Source: Fibrobacterota bacterium
GTDB lineage: Bacteria > Fibrobacterota > Fibrobacteria > UBA11236
DNA length: 33,324 nucleotides
Assembly: GCA_023249635.1 (NCBI GenBank)
Contig: JAHFCH010000052.1
Span: 1-33,324, forward strand
Reading direction: 5' to 3'
Part shown: positions 23,733-31,348 of the stretch, piece by piece
How the letters are laid out: each line of letters opens with the position of its first letter
Position numbering within the stretch: position 1 is the first letter of the stretch
The notes under the pieces: model-generated
What the model was told of the DNA's origin: nothing
What the model saw: only the letters and a program-made list of their open reading frames with translations
Database searches by the model: none
Made by a program: the position numbers and the translations under genes

Positions 23733-25289
23733 TCAGCCTCCCGTCCCCGCGCCCGCGGTCCCGAATGCCAGCCGCCGCCCTACCGCGATCAATCCGACCC
23801 GGTGCTCCCTGGCGATCAGGAAGAACCACGCGGCGATCAGGTAGGCGACGGATACCAACGTAAAGCAAGCGAAGATCGGCGCCCAACCGCCATGGGGGGC
23901 AAAGCGCATGAGCGGGCGGCCGGAGAGGTAGAGTAAACCGGTCACCAGGAAATTGGGCAGAATGGCGTGGCGCAGGTATTCATAGAGGCCGGCCCCGGCC
24001 TGGCGCATCGCCAGCAAAGGGACCAGGGCGCCTTCCCACAAGGCCATGGGGACCAGGGTCGCGATGGCCATGCCCACCATGCCGTAGCGCGGGACCAAGG
24101 CCAGGGCCAGGCCCGCGATGCACAGGGATTCCAGGGCGATGAAGCCCGCGAACAACTTGTTCTTGCGGCGGCCGAACAGGATCTGCTGGGCGACCGCGCT
24201 CGAGAGGGCGGCCATGTTGGCAAGGGTGAGCAGCGCCAAGACGGTGGCGCTCGAACCATACGGCCCGTCCGCCACGAATTTTTCCCCCATCCATTGACCC
24301 AGGAAATCGCGACCCACCAGCAGCAGGTTCAGGCCCACCAAGAAGACCAGGGCGGTGAGGTAGCGCGTGCCGGTCAGGAACATGGCGCGAATGGAGGCCT
24401 CGTCGGCGTGGACGTCCATGGGGATGATCGCCTGCAGTAGCGGAGTGGTGACGGCGCTCGCGATTCCAGCCATGTAGGGGAGCATTTCCGATCCCACGCT
24501 GTAATAGGTCACGGCCGCCGCGTCGATCTTGCGGGCCAGGATGAAGGCCCAGAACCCCGCGCCGAACTGGGCCGATACGTTGAGCAGGAAATTGAAGACG
24601 CCGTACAGGAATAACTCATGGAAGGCCGGGAAGCGGAAATGGAGGGGACGGAATACCAGCGAAGGCACCGCGCGGCGGGCGAAGAAGACCAGGACGATCC
24701 CTTCCAGCAAATGGGTCGTAGCGGCGACCACAGCGAGGCCAACCAATCCCTTGCCCATGCGGAAGGCCAGCACTACGCAAAGCGCATTGGCGATCTTGAC
24801 TCCTGCCGAAACCGCGCTCACGATATCGAAGCGCTGGGCACCCACCAGCAGTCCCTGGAAAACCGAGAACGGGAACTTCATTCCCGTGACCAGGCCCATG
24901 AGCAGGAACGCGGCGCGCACCGGGGCCACGGCATCGGCGGGCACGTGGAAGAAACGGGAGAAGAGCGCGGCCGCCCCCAGGCAGGAAACGACCACCGCCA
25001 ACCCCACCAACAGCAGGACCGTGAGCGCCGAATTGATCTTGTCGTTGAGCTTCCCGCCGTCCTTGTCGGCCATGTGCCGGGCCACGTAATGGCCTACGCC
25101 CGATTGAATGCCCAAATCGAAATAGCCGAAATAGGCGACGGCGGTGACCACCAGGGACCAGTAGCCGTAGCTCGCGTCCCCCAGGCTGCGGACCAGGAAG
25201 GGTGAAAGGAAAAAGCCGATCGCGATGGACGTGACGAAGGCGCCCCAGTTGCACAGGATATTGCGCAGGTACCGGCGGCTATCAAACAC
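23733..25289 (-). CDS. Polysaccharide flippase (Wzx-like, MOP superfamily)
   Basis: The protein has 518 residues from GTG 25289; the longer opening frame overlaps the PIG-L gene and is rejected. Roughly 12-14 hydrophobic segments span it, beginning 'NWGAFVTSIAIGFFLSPFLVRSLGDASYGYW', the typical N-terminal signature of oligosaccharide flippases of the RfbX/Wzx family ('LG...YG.W'). 'YFGYFDLGIQSGVGHYVAR' is the conserved second region. It would move the lipid-linked repeat unit across the inner membrane for Wzy-type polymerisation. No Wzy polymerase, Wzc kinase or Wza-type export gene lies in the window. It sits between the PIG-L deacetylase (41-bp gap) and the amidotransferase (1-bp gap), consistent with one operon. 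Confidence 0.85.
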   Translation of the reverse strand: MFDSRRYLRNILCNWGAFVTSIAIGFFLSPFLVRSLGDASYGYWSLVVTAVAYFGYFDLGIQSGVGHYVARHMADKDGGKLNDKINSALTVLLLVGLAVVVSCLGAAALFSRFFHVPADAVAPVRAAFLLMGLVTGMKFPFSVFQGLLVGAQRFDIVSAVSAGVKIANALCVVLAFRMGKGLVGLAVVAATTHLLEGIVLVFFARRAVPSLVFRPLHFRFPAFHELFLYGVFNFLLNVSAQFGAGFWAFILARKIDAAAVTYYSVGSEMLPYMAGIASAVTTPLLQAIIPMDVHADEASIRAMFLTGTRYLTALVFLVGLNLLLVGRDFLGQWMGEKFVADGPYGSSATVLALLTLANMAALSSAVAQQILFGRRKNKLFAGFIALESLCIAGLALALVPRYGMVGMAIATLVPMALWEGALVPLLAMRQAGAGLYEYLRHAILPNFLVTGLLYLSGRPLMRFAPHGGWAPIFACFTLVSVAYLIAAWFFLIAREHRVGLIAVGRRLAFGTAGAGTGG

Positions 25290-25330
25290 CGGAGCCCCCG
25301 GAGAAGCCCGGCGCGCGCCCGTCCATGGCC

Positions 25331-25975
25331 TTACCAGCTCAGCTTGCGGCCGAAGAAGGCCTCGGCGAAGCGGGTCGGCGAATTCGCCTCCATGCCGCGC
25401 AGACGCAGCAGGGCGCGGAAGGTGTCTTCCATGAACCATTGTTTACCTGCCTGGGTGGCGTAATGCTTCATCAGGTGGGCGATCTTGGCGTCGCACTTGG
25501 CCTGGTCCAGGCGCACGAAGAAATTGGGGATACCGAAGTCACCGTCGTACTTGGGGATTTCGTATTCGAGGATCTGGTGATCGCGCCAGGTGTTCCAGGT
25601 CAGTTCCGAGACGATGCGATGATCCTGATGCAAATCCTGGCGGTAATGCGTGAGGATGAGATCCGGGGCGAAGCGCTTCTTGATGGCTTCGAAATCATCC
25701 TTCACCTCGGCCCAATGGTTGGGCAGGAAACCATCCCGATAGGAATGGATCAGGATTTCCCGCTTGCCTGCGCCTTGCAGGAAGGCCTCCGCGCATGCCG
25801 ACGCTTCCGCCTTGCGCACGGGATTGGAGGCGAAGACCACCCACAGGATCTCGGCCTGGGGATTCTCCTCCACCAGGCGCATGACGGTTCCCCCGCATCC
25901 GATTTCGATATCGTCGCAATGGGCGCCCAGGCATAGGATTCTGTTGAGGCCGCCGGCGAAGGAAAGGGTTTTCAT
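25331..25975 (-). CDS. PIG-L/LmbE family deacetylase
   Basis: The 214-residue protein has 'ILCLGAHCDDIEIGCGGT' at residues 13-30, corresponding to the zinc motif A-H-P-D-D, but Pro is replaced by Cys20. 'YRQDLHQDHR' (H116, H119) is the second metal and catalytic motif. The family removes N-acetyl groups from sugars such as GlcNAc in GlcNAc-PI, mycothiol or antibiotic intermediates. Here it probably deacetylates an amino sugar of the glycan or its lipid-linked precursor. ATG 25975 has GGAGA 6-7 bp upstream. It is the first gene of the minus-strand operon with the flippase and the amidotransferase, and no signal peptide is seen. With the NodB-like enzyme at 8314-9417 it is the second deacetylase in the locus. 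Confidence 0.85.
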   Translation of the reverse strand: MKTLSFAGGLNRILCLGAHCDDIEIGCGGTVMRLVEENPQAEILWVVFASNPVRKAEASACAEAFLQGAGKREILIHSYRDGFLPNHWAEVKDDFEAIKKRFAPDLILTHYRQDLHQDHRIVSELTWNTWRDHQILEYEIPKYDGDFGIPNFFVRLDQAKCDAKIAHLMKHYATQAGKQWFMEDTFRALLRLRGMEANSPTRFAEAFFGRKLSW

Positions 25976-26157
25976 CGCGTCTCCGTGCTTAAACGCCTAA
26001 TCTAGAAAAGACCCTTCCGATTTTTCGCGCCTTGGCCGAAGGCCCCGGCCGCAGGAAAGAAATCCGACAGTGTAACTCCCGCCCCAAACTCTTCGTCCAA
26101 AACCCAATCGCCGCCACCGGGCCGGGCCTAGGCGCGCGAGCGCGCGGGCGAGTTAGC

Positions 26158-26163
26158 TATATT
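26158..26163 (+). promoter_or_regulatory. Possible -10 box of the Cys-rich repeat gene
   Basis: TATATT sits 28 bp before ATG 26186 in the divergent gap between two transcription units (25976-26185). No recognisable -35 lies upstream, where the sequence is GC-rich (GCGCGCGAGCGCGC). Confidence 0.35.
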
Positions 26164-26185
26164 TCCCGTTTTCTCCAGGATGTCC

Positions 26186-27256
26186 ATGAGCAACACCGCC
26201 GTTACCGCCCCCAAACCCGCCGCCTTCACTTCGGCCCCGGAACTCGGCCTGCGCGCCGGCGATTGGGTCGTTGTCCGCTCGAAGGAAGAGATCCTTGCGA
26301 CCCTGGATTCATTGGGACGGCTGGAAGGCATGCCCTTCCAACCGGAGATGTGGGCCTGGTGCGGCAAGCGCCTCAAGGTGCAGAAGTCGGCCCACAAGAC
26401 CTGCGACACCATCCATAAGAGCGGGGGCCGCGGCATCCACGCCGCCGTGCACCTGGAAGGCGCGCGTTGCGACGGCGCCAAGCACGCCGGCTGCATGGCC
26501 GATTGCGTGTTCTTCTGGAAGGAAGCCTGGCTGCGACCCGAAGGCGAGCCCTCCGCCGCGCCGGTCAAAGCGCCCGCGGGCGCCTGCACCGAGGCCATCG
26601 TCGAAGCGCGGGTAAAGGCCCCGGGCCAGGAGAACGAACCGGATCCGGCCTGGGTATGCCAGACCACGGCCTTGTTCGAGGCCTCGACGCCGCTCAAGTG
26701 GTGGGACGTGCGCCAGTACATCAAGGACGTGACCAGCGGCAACCATAGCGCCTGGGCCATGTTCAAGCTGCTGTTCGCGGCCAACTACCGCGCCTTGGTG
26801 CACCGGGGCATCGGCTACAGCTACCTGGTCGGGTTCTACAACTTCGTGCAGAAAATACGCGGCGGCGAGCCCTATCCCGAGGCCGTCGGCAAGATCCCGG
26901 ACGGCCAGCCCACGCCGGTGGAAAAGCTTACCCTCAAGGTGGGCGACTGGGTGGAAGTGCGTTCGCGGGAAGAGATCGAAGCGACCATGACCGTTAACGG
27001 TTTCAACCGCGGCATGCGCTTCGACATCGAGATGCTCAAGTATTGCGGCCACCGCTACCGCGTGCAGCTACTGGTCGATCGCCTATTGCATGAGGTGACG
27101 GGAAAGCTGATCCCGATGAAGACGGCATGCATCCAGCTTGAGGATGTCTATTGCCGCGCCACCTGCACGGATTTCCGCCTGGGGTGCCCGCGCATGATGC
27201 CGAGCTATTGGCGTCAGATTTGGTTGAAGCAGGTGGACGGGCCCAAAGGGGCCTGA
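26186..27256 (+). CDS. Unrecognised protein with duplicated Cys-rich domain
   Basis: The protein has 356 residues; ATG 26186 follows AGGA by 5 bp, and ATG 26180 is an alternative. No signal peptide or membrane segment. Two homologous ~100-residue domains flank a linker. Copy 1 begins 'LRAGDWVVVRSKEEILATLD' and copy 2 'LKVGDWVEVRSREEIEATM'. Each continues with '(G)M.F..EM..(W/Y)CG.R..V', a central Cys (KTCDT in copy 1, KTACIQ in copy 2), a C-x3-C-like cluster ('CMADC', 'CRATC') and a closing W. The aligned Cys residues suggest a metal site in each domain. The linker has 'WWDVRQYIKDVTSGN' and a Trp/Tyr-rich stretch. I recall similar conserved hypotheticals near glycan biosynthesis genes but cannot name a function. 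It stands alone between divergent and convergent genes. Confidence 0.75.
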   Translation: MSNTAVTAPKPAAFTSAPELGLRAGDWVVVRSKEEILATLDSLGRLEGMPFQPEMWAWCGKRLKVQKSAHKTCDTIHKSGGRGIHAAVHLEGARCDGAKHAGCMADCVFFWKEAWLRPEGEPSAAPVKAPAGACTEAIVEARVKAPGQENEPDPAWVCQTTALFEASTPLKWWDVRQYIKDVTSGNHSAWAMFKLLFAANYRALVHRGIGYSYLVGFYNFVQKIRGGEPYPEAVGKIPDGQPTPVEKLTLKVGDWVEVRSREEIEATMTVNGFNRGMRFDIEMLKYCGHRYRVQLLVDRLLHEVTGKLIPMKTACIQLEDVYCRATCTDFRLGCPRMMPSYWRQIWLKQVDGPKGA

Positions 27257-27270
27257 GCCGGCCCCCGGAC

Positions 27271-27288
27271 CCCGCTTCCGAAGGCGGG
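27271..27288. terminator. Weak hairpin between convergent genes
   Basis: CCCGC, 8-nt loop, GCGGG lies just after the Cys-rich repeat gene and before the 3' end of the UDP-glucose dehydrogenase gene. There is no T-tract, so the call is weak. Confidence 0.3.
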
Positions 27289-27331
27289 ACGGTTTCAGGC
27301 CCCGCTACGCGAGGCCGATCCGTTACAACCC

Positions 27332-28666
27332 TTACAACCCTATTCCCTCGTACTTCGGTACGGAATCCTTCGCCAGCATCCGCCGTCCGTCGATCAACAC
27401 CGGCGGCTTCGCCATGGCCTTGAGCTTGGCGGGCACCTGGTTGAATTCCTTCCAGCGCGTCACCAAGATAACGGCATCGGCATCCTTGAGGCAGGCGTCC
27501 AGGGAATCGGCCAGGCTGATGATGTTCCCGAAGATATGGGCCGCTTCGGCCTTGGCGGCGGGATCATAGCCAGTCACGATGGCCTTCTCGGCGGCCAGGC
27601 GTTTGACGATCGGGATCGCCGGCGACTCGCGCATATCGTTGGTATCGGGGCGGAAGGAGAGCCCCAGCACGGCGATGCGTTTGCCCGCCAGGGACGGGAA
27701 ATGCTTCCCGAGCAGGCGGAAGACCTGATCGGGTTGCTTGGCGTTGATATCGAGCACGGCGGAGAGAAGATTCATGGGCAGGCCGATGGCCCGGCCATGG
27801 GCCGCCAGGGCGCTGACGTCCTTGGGCAGGCAAGAGCCGCCGAAGCCGCAACCCGCCATGAGGAAGGAATTGATGGCGGGGGAGATGCGGGTGCCGTCGG
27901 CCAGCACGGGATTGAGGTAACGGCCCAGATGCAGGCCCGCCATCACCTCGGCGCTGTCGATGCCGCCCAGGGTCGAGCCCAGGTTCGCCAATTCGTTCGA
28001 GAACGAGATCATGGTGGCCAGCAGCGCGTTGGACGCGTACTTGATCATCTCCGCGGTGCTGTTGTTGGTCCGCAGACGGGGCGCGTCCTTGAAGGCCGCG
28101 TACAGTTCGTCCTGGGCATCCTGGCTGCGGGCGTCAATGCCGCCCAGTACGATGCGATCGGGATCCATGAAATCGGAAATCGCTTCGCCTTCGGTGAGGA
28201 ACTCCGGGTTCATGCCCACGCCGAAATCGCGCCCGGCCTTCTTGCCGCTGGCCTCTTCCAGGATCGGCAGCACCACCTTGTCGGTCGTGCCCGGCACCAC
28301 CGTGCTTTTAACCACGACCACGTGGTACGAATTCTTCTCTTTCAACGCCGCGCCGATTACGCGGGCGGCTTCTTTCACGTATTTGAGATCGATCACCTTG
28401 CCGTCGAAGGGCGTGCCCACGGCGATCAAGGTCAGATCGGAATCCAGCACGGCTTGGCGGGTATCGAGTGTGGCTTTGAGCCGCGTGCCGATATTGCGCT
28501 TGAGCAGGTCCTCGAGCCCGTTCTCGAAAATGGGAGGATCGCCCTTGTTGATGCGGTCCACCTTGGTCTTGTCCAGATCAATGCAGGTGACTTGATGGCC
28601 CTTGTCGGCCAGGCAGGCGCCCGAGACCAGGCCTACGTAGCCAGTTCCGAGTACGGAAACCTTCAT
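27332..28666 (-). CDS. ugd: UDP-glucose 6-dehydrogenase
   Basis: The 444-residue protein has the normal length for the UDP-glucose/GDP-mannose dehydrogenase family. The Rossmann NAD motif GTGYVG is at 7-12, 'ESLTEG'-type 'NPEFLTEGEAISDF' at about 153-166, 'AEMIKYASNALLATMISFSNE' holds the catalytic Lys and Asn, and 'GCGFGGSCLPKD' carries the thioester Cys (C279). It oxidises UDP-glucose to UDP-glucuronate with two NAD. The short insertion pattern and FLTEGEAI fit Ugd better than the UDP-ManNAc enzyme, though related UDP-sugar substrates are not excluded. ATG 28666 has GGAGG upstream and follows the SDR stop by two bases, so the two are coupled. UDP-glucuronate would feed the neighbouring decarboxylase-like SDR and give the polymer acidic sugars, matching the lyases in the window. 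Confidence 0.92.
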   Translation of the reverse strand: MKVSVLGTGYVGLVSGACLADKGHQVTCIDLDKTKVDRINKGDPPIFENGLEDLLKRNIGTRLKATLDTRQAVLDSDLTLIAVGTPFDGKVIDLKYVKEAARVIGAALKEKNSYHVVVVKSTVVPGTTDKVVLPILEEASGKKAGRDFGVGMNPEFLTEGEAISDFMDPDRIVLGGIDARSQDAQDELYAAFKDAPRLRTNNSTAEMIKYASNALLATMISFSNELANLGSTLGGIDSAEVMAGLHLGRYLNPVLADGTRISPAINSFLMAGCGFGGSCLPKDVSALAAHGRAIGLPMNLLSAVLDINAKQPDQVFRLLGKHFPSLAGKRIAVLGLSFRPDTNDMRESPAIPIVKRLAAEKAIVTGYDPAAKAEAAHIFGNIISLADSLDACLKDADAVILVTRWKEFNQVPAKLKAMAKPPVLIDGRRMLAKDSVPKYEGIGL

Positions 28667-28668
28667 CT

Positions 28669-29772
28669 TTAAGCCTCCGACCCTTCGCGGTTGCCCGTGT
28701 ACCAGATCAGCGAACGGCGCAGGCCTTCGTCGACGAGGATGGAGGGATTGAAATCCAGTTGCTCGCGGGCCTTCTTGATGATCGGGCAGCGGCGCTCGGG
28801 ATTGTCGATCAGGTATTCGGCATCCATCTTCTTCACGACTTTGCCCTTATAGCCTACGAGTTCGCGGCCGAGGGCGGCGACCTTTTCGGCCAACTCCAGC
28901 ATGGAGATCTCCGGGGTCTCGACGCCCACGTTGTAGGCCTCGCCGGGAACGCCGCGCACCAGCACCTTGTAATAGCCCGTGACCGCGTCGGCCACGTAGC
29001 AAAAGGTGCGCTTGGGGCTGCCGTCGGATTTCATCACGATGTCGCGGCCGTTGAGCACGTCGCGGGCGAAATCGGGCAGCACGCGGGTGTCCGTGATCTT
29101 GAGGCCGGGGCCGTAGTTGTTGAACGGGCGTGCCACCTTGATGGGAATGCCGTGCTGCTGCACGAAATTCACGCACAAGGTCTCGCCATAGCGCTTGGAC
29201 TCATCGTAGCAGGCGCGCGGGCCGGTGCAGGATACGTTGCCGCGGTAGGTTTCCGGGGTCGGTATCATATCCGGCGTGGGATCGCCGTAGATTTCGCTGG
29301 AGGAATAGAACAGGAAGCCCTCCACCTTGCCGGGCTTGTCCTTGCGGGCCTTGGCGTATTCCAGCAGCGAGCGCAGGCCGCCCACGTTGGCGTCCATGGT
29401 CTCGATGGGATACTTCTTGTAGTAGATCGGCGACGCGATGGATCCCGCGTGGACGATGAACTGGAAGTCCGGGATGTCGGCGGGCAAGGGCATGGAGATG
29501 TCGAACTTGATCAACTCCAGGTTGGCGGTACCGTTGAGGGAAGACAACCAGGCGGGCACGCCGCGGATATAGTTGTCGTAGACCGTAAGCCGGATGGGCT
29601 TCACCGCGGTCTTGTTGTAATGCAGGATCGACTGCACCAGGTAATACCCCAGGAAGCCCGCGCCTCCCACGATGAGCAGGCGCTTGCCCGCCATGGTCCC
29701 GAATTCCTGCTTCAGGTTGCCGCAGATGTAGTCCAGGTCTTTGTTTACGATGTCCGCCGCTGTCTCAGCCAA
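28669..29772 (-). CDS. NAD-dependent sugar epimerase/dehydratase (SDR), UDP-glucuronate decarboxylase-like
   Basis: The protein has 367 residues. After a ~30-residue N-terminal extension, 'LLIVGGAGFLGYYL' is the extended-SDR NAD motif (GGAGFLG at 36-42). 'YSSSEIYGDP' supplies the catalytic Ser, 'CYDESKRYGE' the Tyr189 and Lys193 pair, and 'ARPFNNYGPGL' the substrate strand. 'GPRACYDESKR' is typical of UDP-glucuronate decarboxylases (UXS, giving UDP-xylose), and its partner Ugd makes the substrate. The start is TTG at 29772, supported by GGAGAA 6 bp upstream and the absence of a nearby ATG. A 4-epimerase or 4,6-dehydratase role cannot be excluded, since the match is by motifs only. It lies downstream of the heptamer-repeat hairpin. 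Confidence 0.82.
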   Translation of the reverse strand: MAETAADIVNKDLDYICGNLKQEFGTMAGKRLLIVGGAGFLGYYLVQSILHYNKTAVKPIRLTVYDNYIRGVPAWLSSLNGTANLELIKFDISMPLPADIPDFQFIVHAGSIASPIYYKKYPIETMDANVGGLRSLLEYAKARKDKPGKVEGFLFYSSSEIYGDPTPDMIPTPETYRGNVSCTGPRACYDESKRYGETLCVNFVQQHGIPIKVARPFNNYGPGLKITDTRVLPDFARDVLNGRDIVMKSDGSPKRTFCYVADAVTGYYKVLVRGVPGEAYNVGVETPEISMLELAEKVAALGRELVGYKGKVVKKMDAEYLIDNPERRCPIIKKAREQLDFNPSILVDEGLRRSLIWYTGNREGSEA

Positions 29773-29778
29773 TTTGAC

Positions 29779-29784
29779 TTCTCC
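29779..29784 (-). promoter_or_regulatory. Ribosome binding site supporting a TTG start
   Basis: GGAGAA on the minus strand, 6 bp before the TTG start of the SDR gene at 29772. Confidence 0.6.
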
Positions 29785-29812
29785 GGTTCAGTTTAATCTT
29801 GGACGGGAGAAC

Positions 29813-29827
29813 GCCGCCTGCGGCGGC
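29813..29827. repeat. Perfect GC hairpin next to the heptamer repeat
   Basis: GCCGCC, loop TGC, GGCGGC: a 6-bp perfect stem in the leader of the SDR gene, between the heptamer-repeat hairpin and the ribosome binding site. Confidence 0.6.
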
Positions 29828-29828
29828 T

Positions 29829-29900
29829 GGAGTCGGGAGTCGGGAGTAAAAAGCGTTTGCTTTTCTCCCGACTCCCGACTCCCGACTCCCGACTCCCGAC
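29829..29900. repeat. Heptamer tandem repeat forming a long inverted repeat
   Basis: Five perfect copies of CTCCCGA fill 29865-29899. On the other side, 29829-29847 holds about two and a half copies of the reverse complement TCGGGAG. Between them AAAAGC-GTTT-GCTTTT is itself a stem. The whole can fold into a hairpin of roughly 25 bp. It lies in the 135-bp gap after the methyltransferase stop and before the SDR start, both on the minus strand, so it may act as a terminator or attenuator, or be a mobile repeat. Confidence 0.9.
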
Positions 29901-29907
29901 CTGGTTT

Positions 29908-31146
29908 TCACGAAATGATGGTCGGTTCCGGAATGGGGATGATCCACTTTCCGCCCCACTCGCGGATGTACGCCGTCTGCTCGATGATTTCCTTCTGGAT
30001 GTTCCACACGCCGACGAACAAGTAGTCGGGCTTGGTCTCCTTGATCTTGTCCGGGGACAGGATGGGGATATGCGTGCCCGGCAGGAAATTGCCCTGCTTG
30101 TAAGGATTCTTGTCCACGGTGTAATCGATGAAGTCCTTGCGGATGCCGCAGTAGTTGAGCAGGGTGTTGGTCTTGCCCGCGGCCCCGTAGCCCGCGATTT
30201 TCTTGCCGGCGCGCTTCGCGTCGATGAGGAAATCCAAAATCTTGCGCTTGGTCTCCTTCACCTTCTCTTCCCAGCGGGAGTAGAATTCCAGCGTATTCAT
30301 CCCCGCGGCGTCTTCCTTGGCGAGCATGGCGGCTACCGCCGGGCCCGGCTTGGCGCCTTCGGCATGCTGGGCGAAGATGCGCAACGAGCCGCCGTGGGTG
30401 CCGATTTCCTGCACGTCCACGATGGCCAGGTGGTAATGGGCGAAGAGCTTGTTCACCAAAGTGAAGGAGAGGTAGGAGAAATGCTCCTGGTAAATCGTAT
30501 CGAACTGCATCCCGGCCATCATGGTCATCAGGTGCTGGAACTCAATGGTGATGGTGCCGCCCTTTTTGAGCAATATCTCGAGACCGCCCACGAAGTCATG
30601 CAGATCGGGTACATGCGGCAGCACGTTGTTGCCCAGCAGCAGGTCGGCGGTCACGCCTTCCTTGACCAATGCCTTGGCGGTTTCCACTCCGAAGAACTTG
30701 ACCACGGAGGGCACGCCCTTTTCGATGGCCGATTTCGCGACGTTGCCGGCGGGCTCGATGCCGAGCACGGGTATGGCCTTCTTCACGAAGTACTGGAGCA
30801 GGTATCCGTCATTGCTGGCGATTTCGATCACCTTGCTTTGCGGGCCCAATCCCAGGCGGGGCACCATCATATCCACGTAGTCGGACGCATGCTTGAGCAT
30901 GGTGGCGGCGAAGGAGGAGAAGTAGGCGTATTCGCTGAAGATCTTTTCCGGCCCCACGTAATCGCGCAGCTGCACCAGCAGGCAGTTCTCGCAGAGGAAC
31001 ACGTGAAGGGGAAAGAACTCCTCCCCCTTGTCCAGGTCCTTGGGCTCCAAATGGGTCTGGCAGAGGGGAGACATCCCCAGATCCACGAAGGTGCGGGACA
31101 GGGGCTTCCGGCAGAAGCGGCAAGGGGCGTTGGATTCGATGGCCAT
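29908..31146 (-). CDS. SAM-dependent C-methyltransferase-like protein with N-terminal zinc-binding domain
   Basis: The protein has 412 residues from ATG 31146, with GGAGAA upstream; the longer frame adds a spurious hydrophobic leader. Four Cys form the family's N-terminal zinc module: 'CRFC' (C9, C12) and 'CENC' (C52, C55). 'KVIEIASNDGYLLQYF' (about 105-120) is SAM motif I, in the E-I-A-S-N-D-G form typical of the TylCIII-type sugar C-methyltransferases. The C-terminal domain has 'IAGYGAAGKTNTLLNY' and 'DKNPYKQG.FLPG.HIPI', also typical of this family. These enzymes methylate keto-deoxysugar nucleotides, and some relatives form or transfer other branches. It suggests a branched or deoxy sugar in the glycan, but no dTDP-sugar (rml) genes are present here, so the substrate is open. 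Confidence 0.85.
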   Translation of the reverse strand: MAIESNAPCRFCRKPLSRTFVDLGMSPLCQTHLEPKDLDKGEEFFPLHVFLCENCLLVQLRDYVGPEKIFSEYAYFSSFAATMLKHASDYVDMMVPRLGLGPQSKVIEIASNDGYLLQYFVKKAIPVLGIEPAGNVAKSAIEKGVPSVVKFFGVETAKALVKEGVTADLLLGNNVLPHVPDLHDFVGGLEILLKKGGTITIEFQHLMTMMAGMQFDTIYQEHFSYLSFTLVNKLFAHYHLAIVDVQEIGTHGGSLRIFAQHAEGAKPGPAVAAMLAKEDAAGMNTLEFYSRWEEKVKETKRKILDFLIDAKRAGKKIAGYGAAGKTNTLLNYCGIRKDFIDYTVDKNPYKQGNFLPGTHIPILSPDKIKETKPDYLFVGVWNIQKEIIEQTAYIREWGGKWIIPIPEPTIIS

Positions 31147-31212
31147 GCAGGGGATTCTCCGGGGGTGCAACGCGAAAAAAGTAAGGATGCTCAAGGTAAA
31201 TATTAAGGGCAT

Positions 31213-31231
31213 CGGGCTCAATTAGAGCCCG
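31213..31231. terminator. Perfect 7-bp hairpin upstream of the C-methyltransferase gene
   Basis: CGGGCTC, loop AATTA, GAGCCCG lies between the two methyltransferase genes (31147-31348). On the minus strand it is followed by ATGCCCTTAATATTT, not a real T-tract. It could terminate the upstream methyltransferase transcript or serve as a leader structure. Confidence 0.4.
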
Positions 31232-31312
31232 GTCGAATTGGGGATGTAACCTGTTATCTCAAGGGGTTTTGCGGAATTTTGCGGCAATTGCCTGGGCCGC
31301 GGGTCGAACGTT

Positions 31313-31328
31313 CCCGCGCGAAAGCGGG
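31313..31328 (-). terminator. Possible hairpin after the second methyltransferase gene
   Basis: CCCGC, loop GCGAAA, GCGGG (plus-strand orientation) lies about 20 bp past the stop of the minus-strand gene ending at 31349. No T-tract follows. Confidence 0.3.
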
Positions 31329-31348
31329 AGAATCAAGGGCCGGGACGA

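Noticed and set aside
27536-28672. Plus-strand frame opposite ugd
   Set aside because: The ugd motifs are complete on the minus strand; the other frame shows typical antisense bias (His, Gly, Ala, Arg).
29865-29899. CTCCCGA array considered as a CRISPR array
   Set aside because: The unit is 7 bp, directly tandem and without spacers; no cas genes are nearby.
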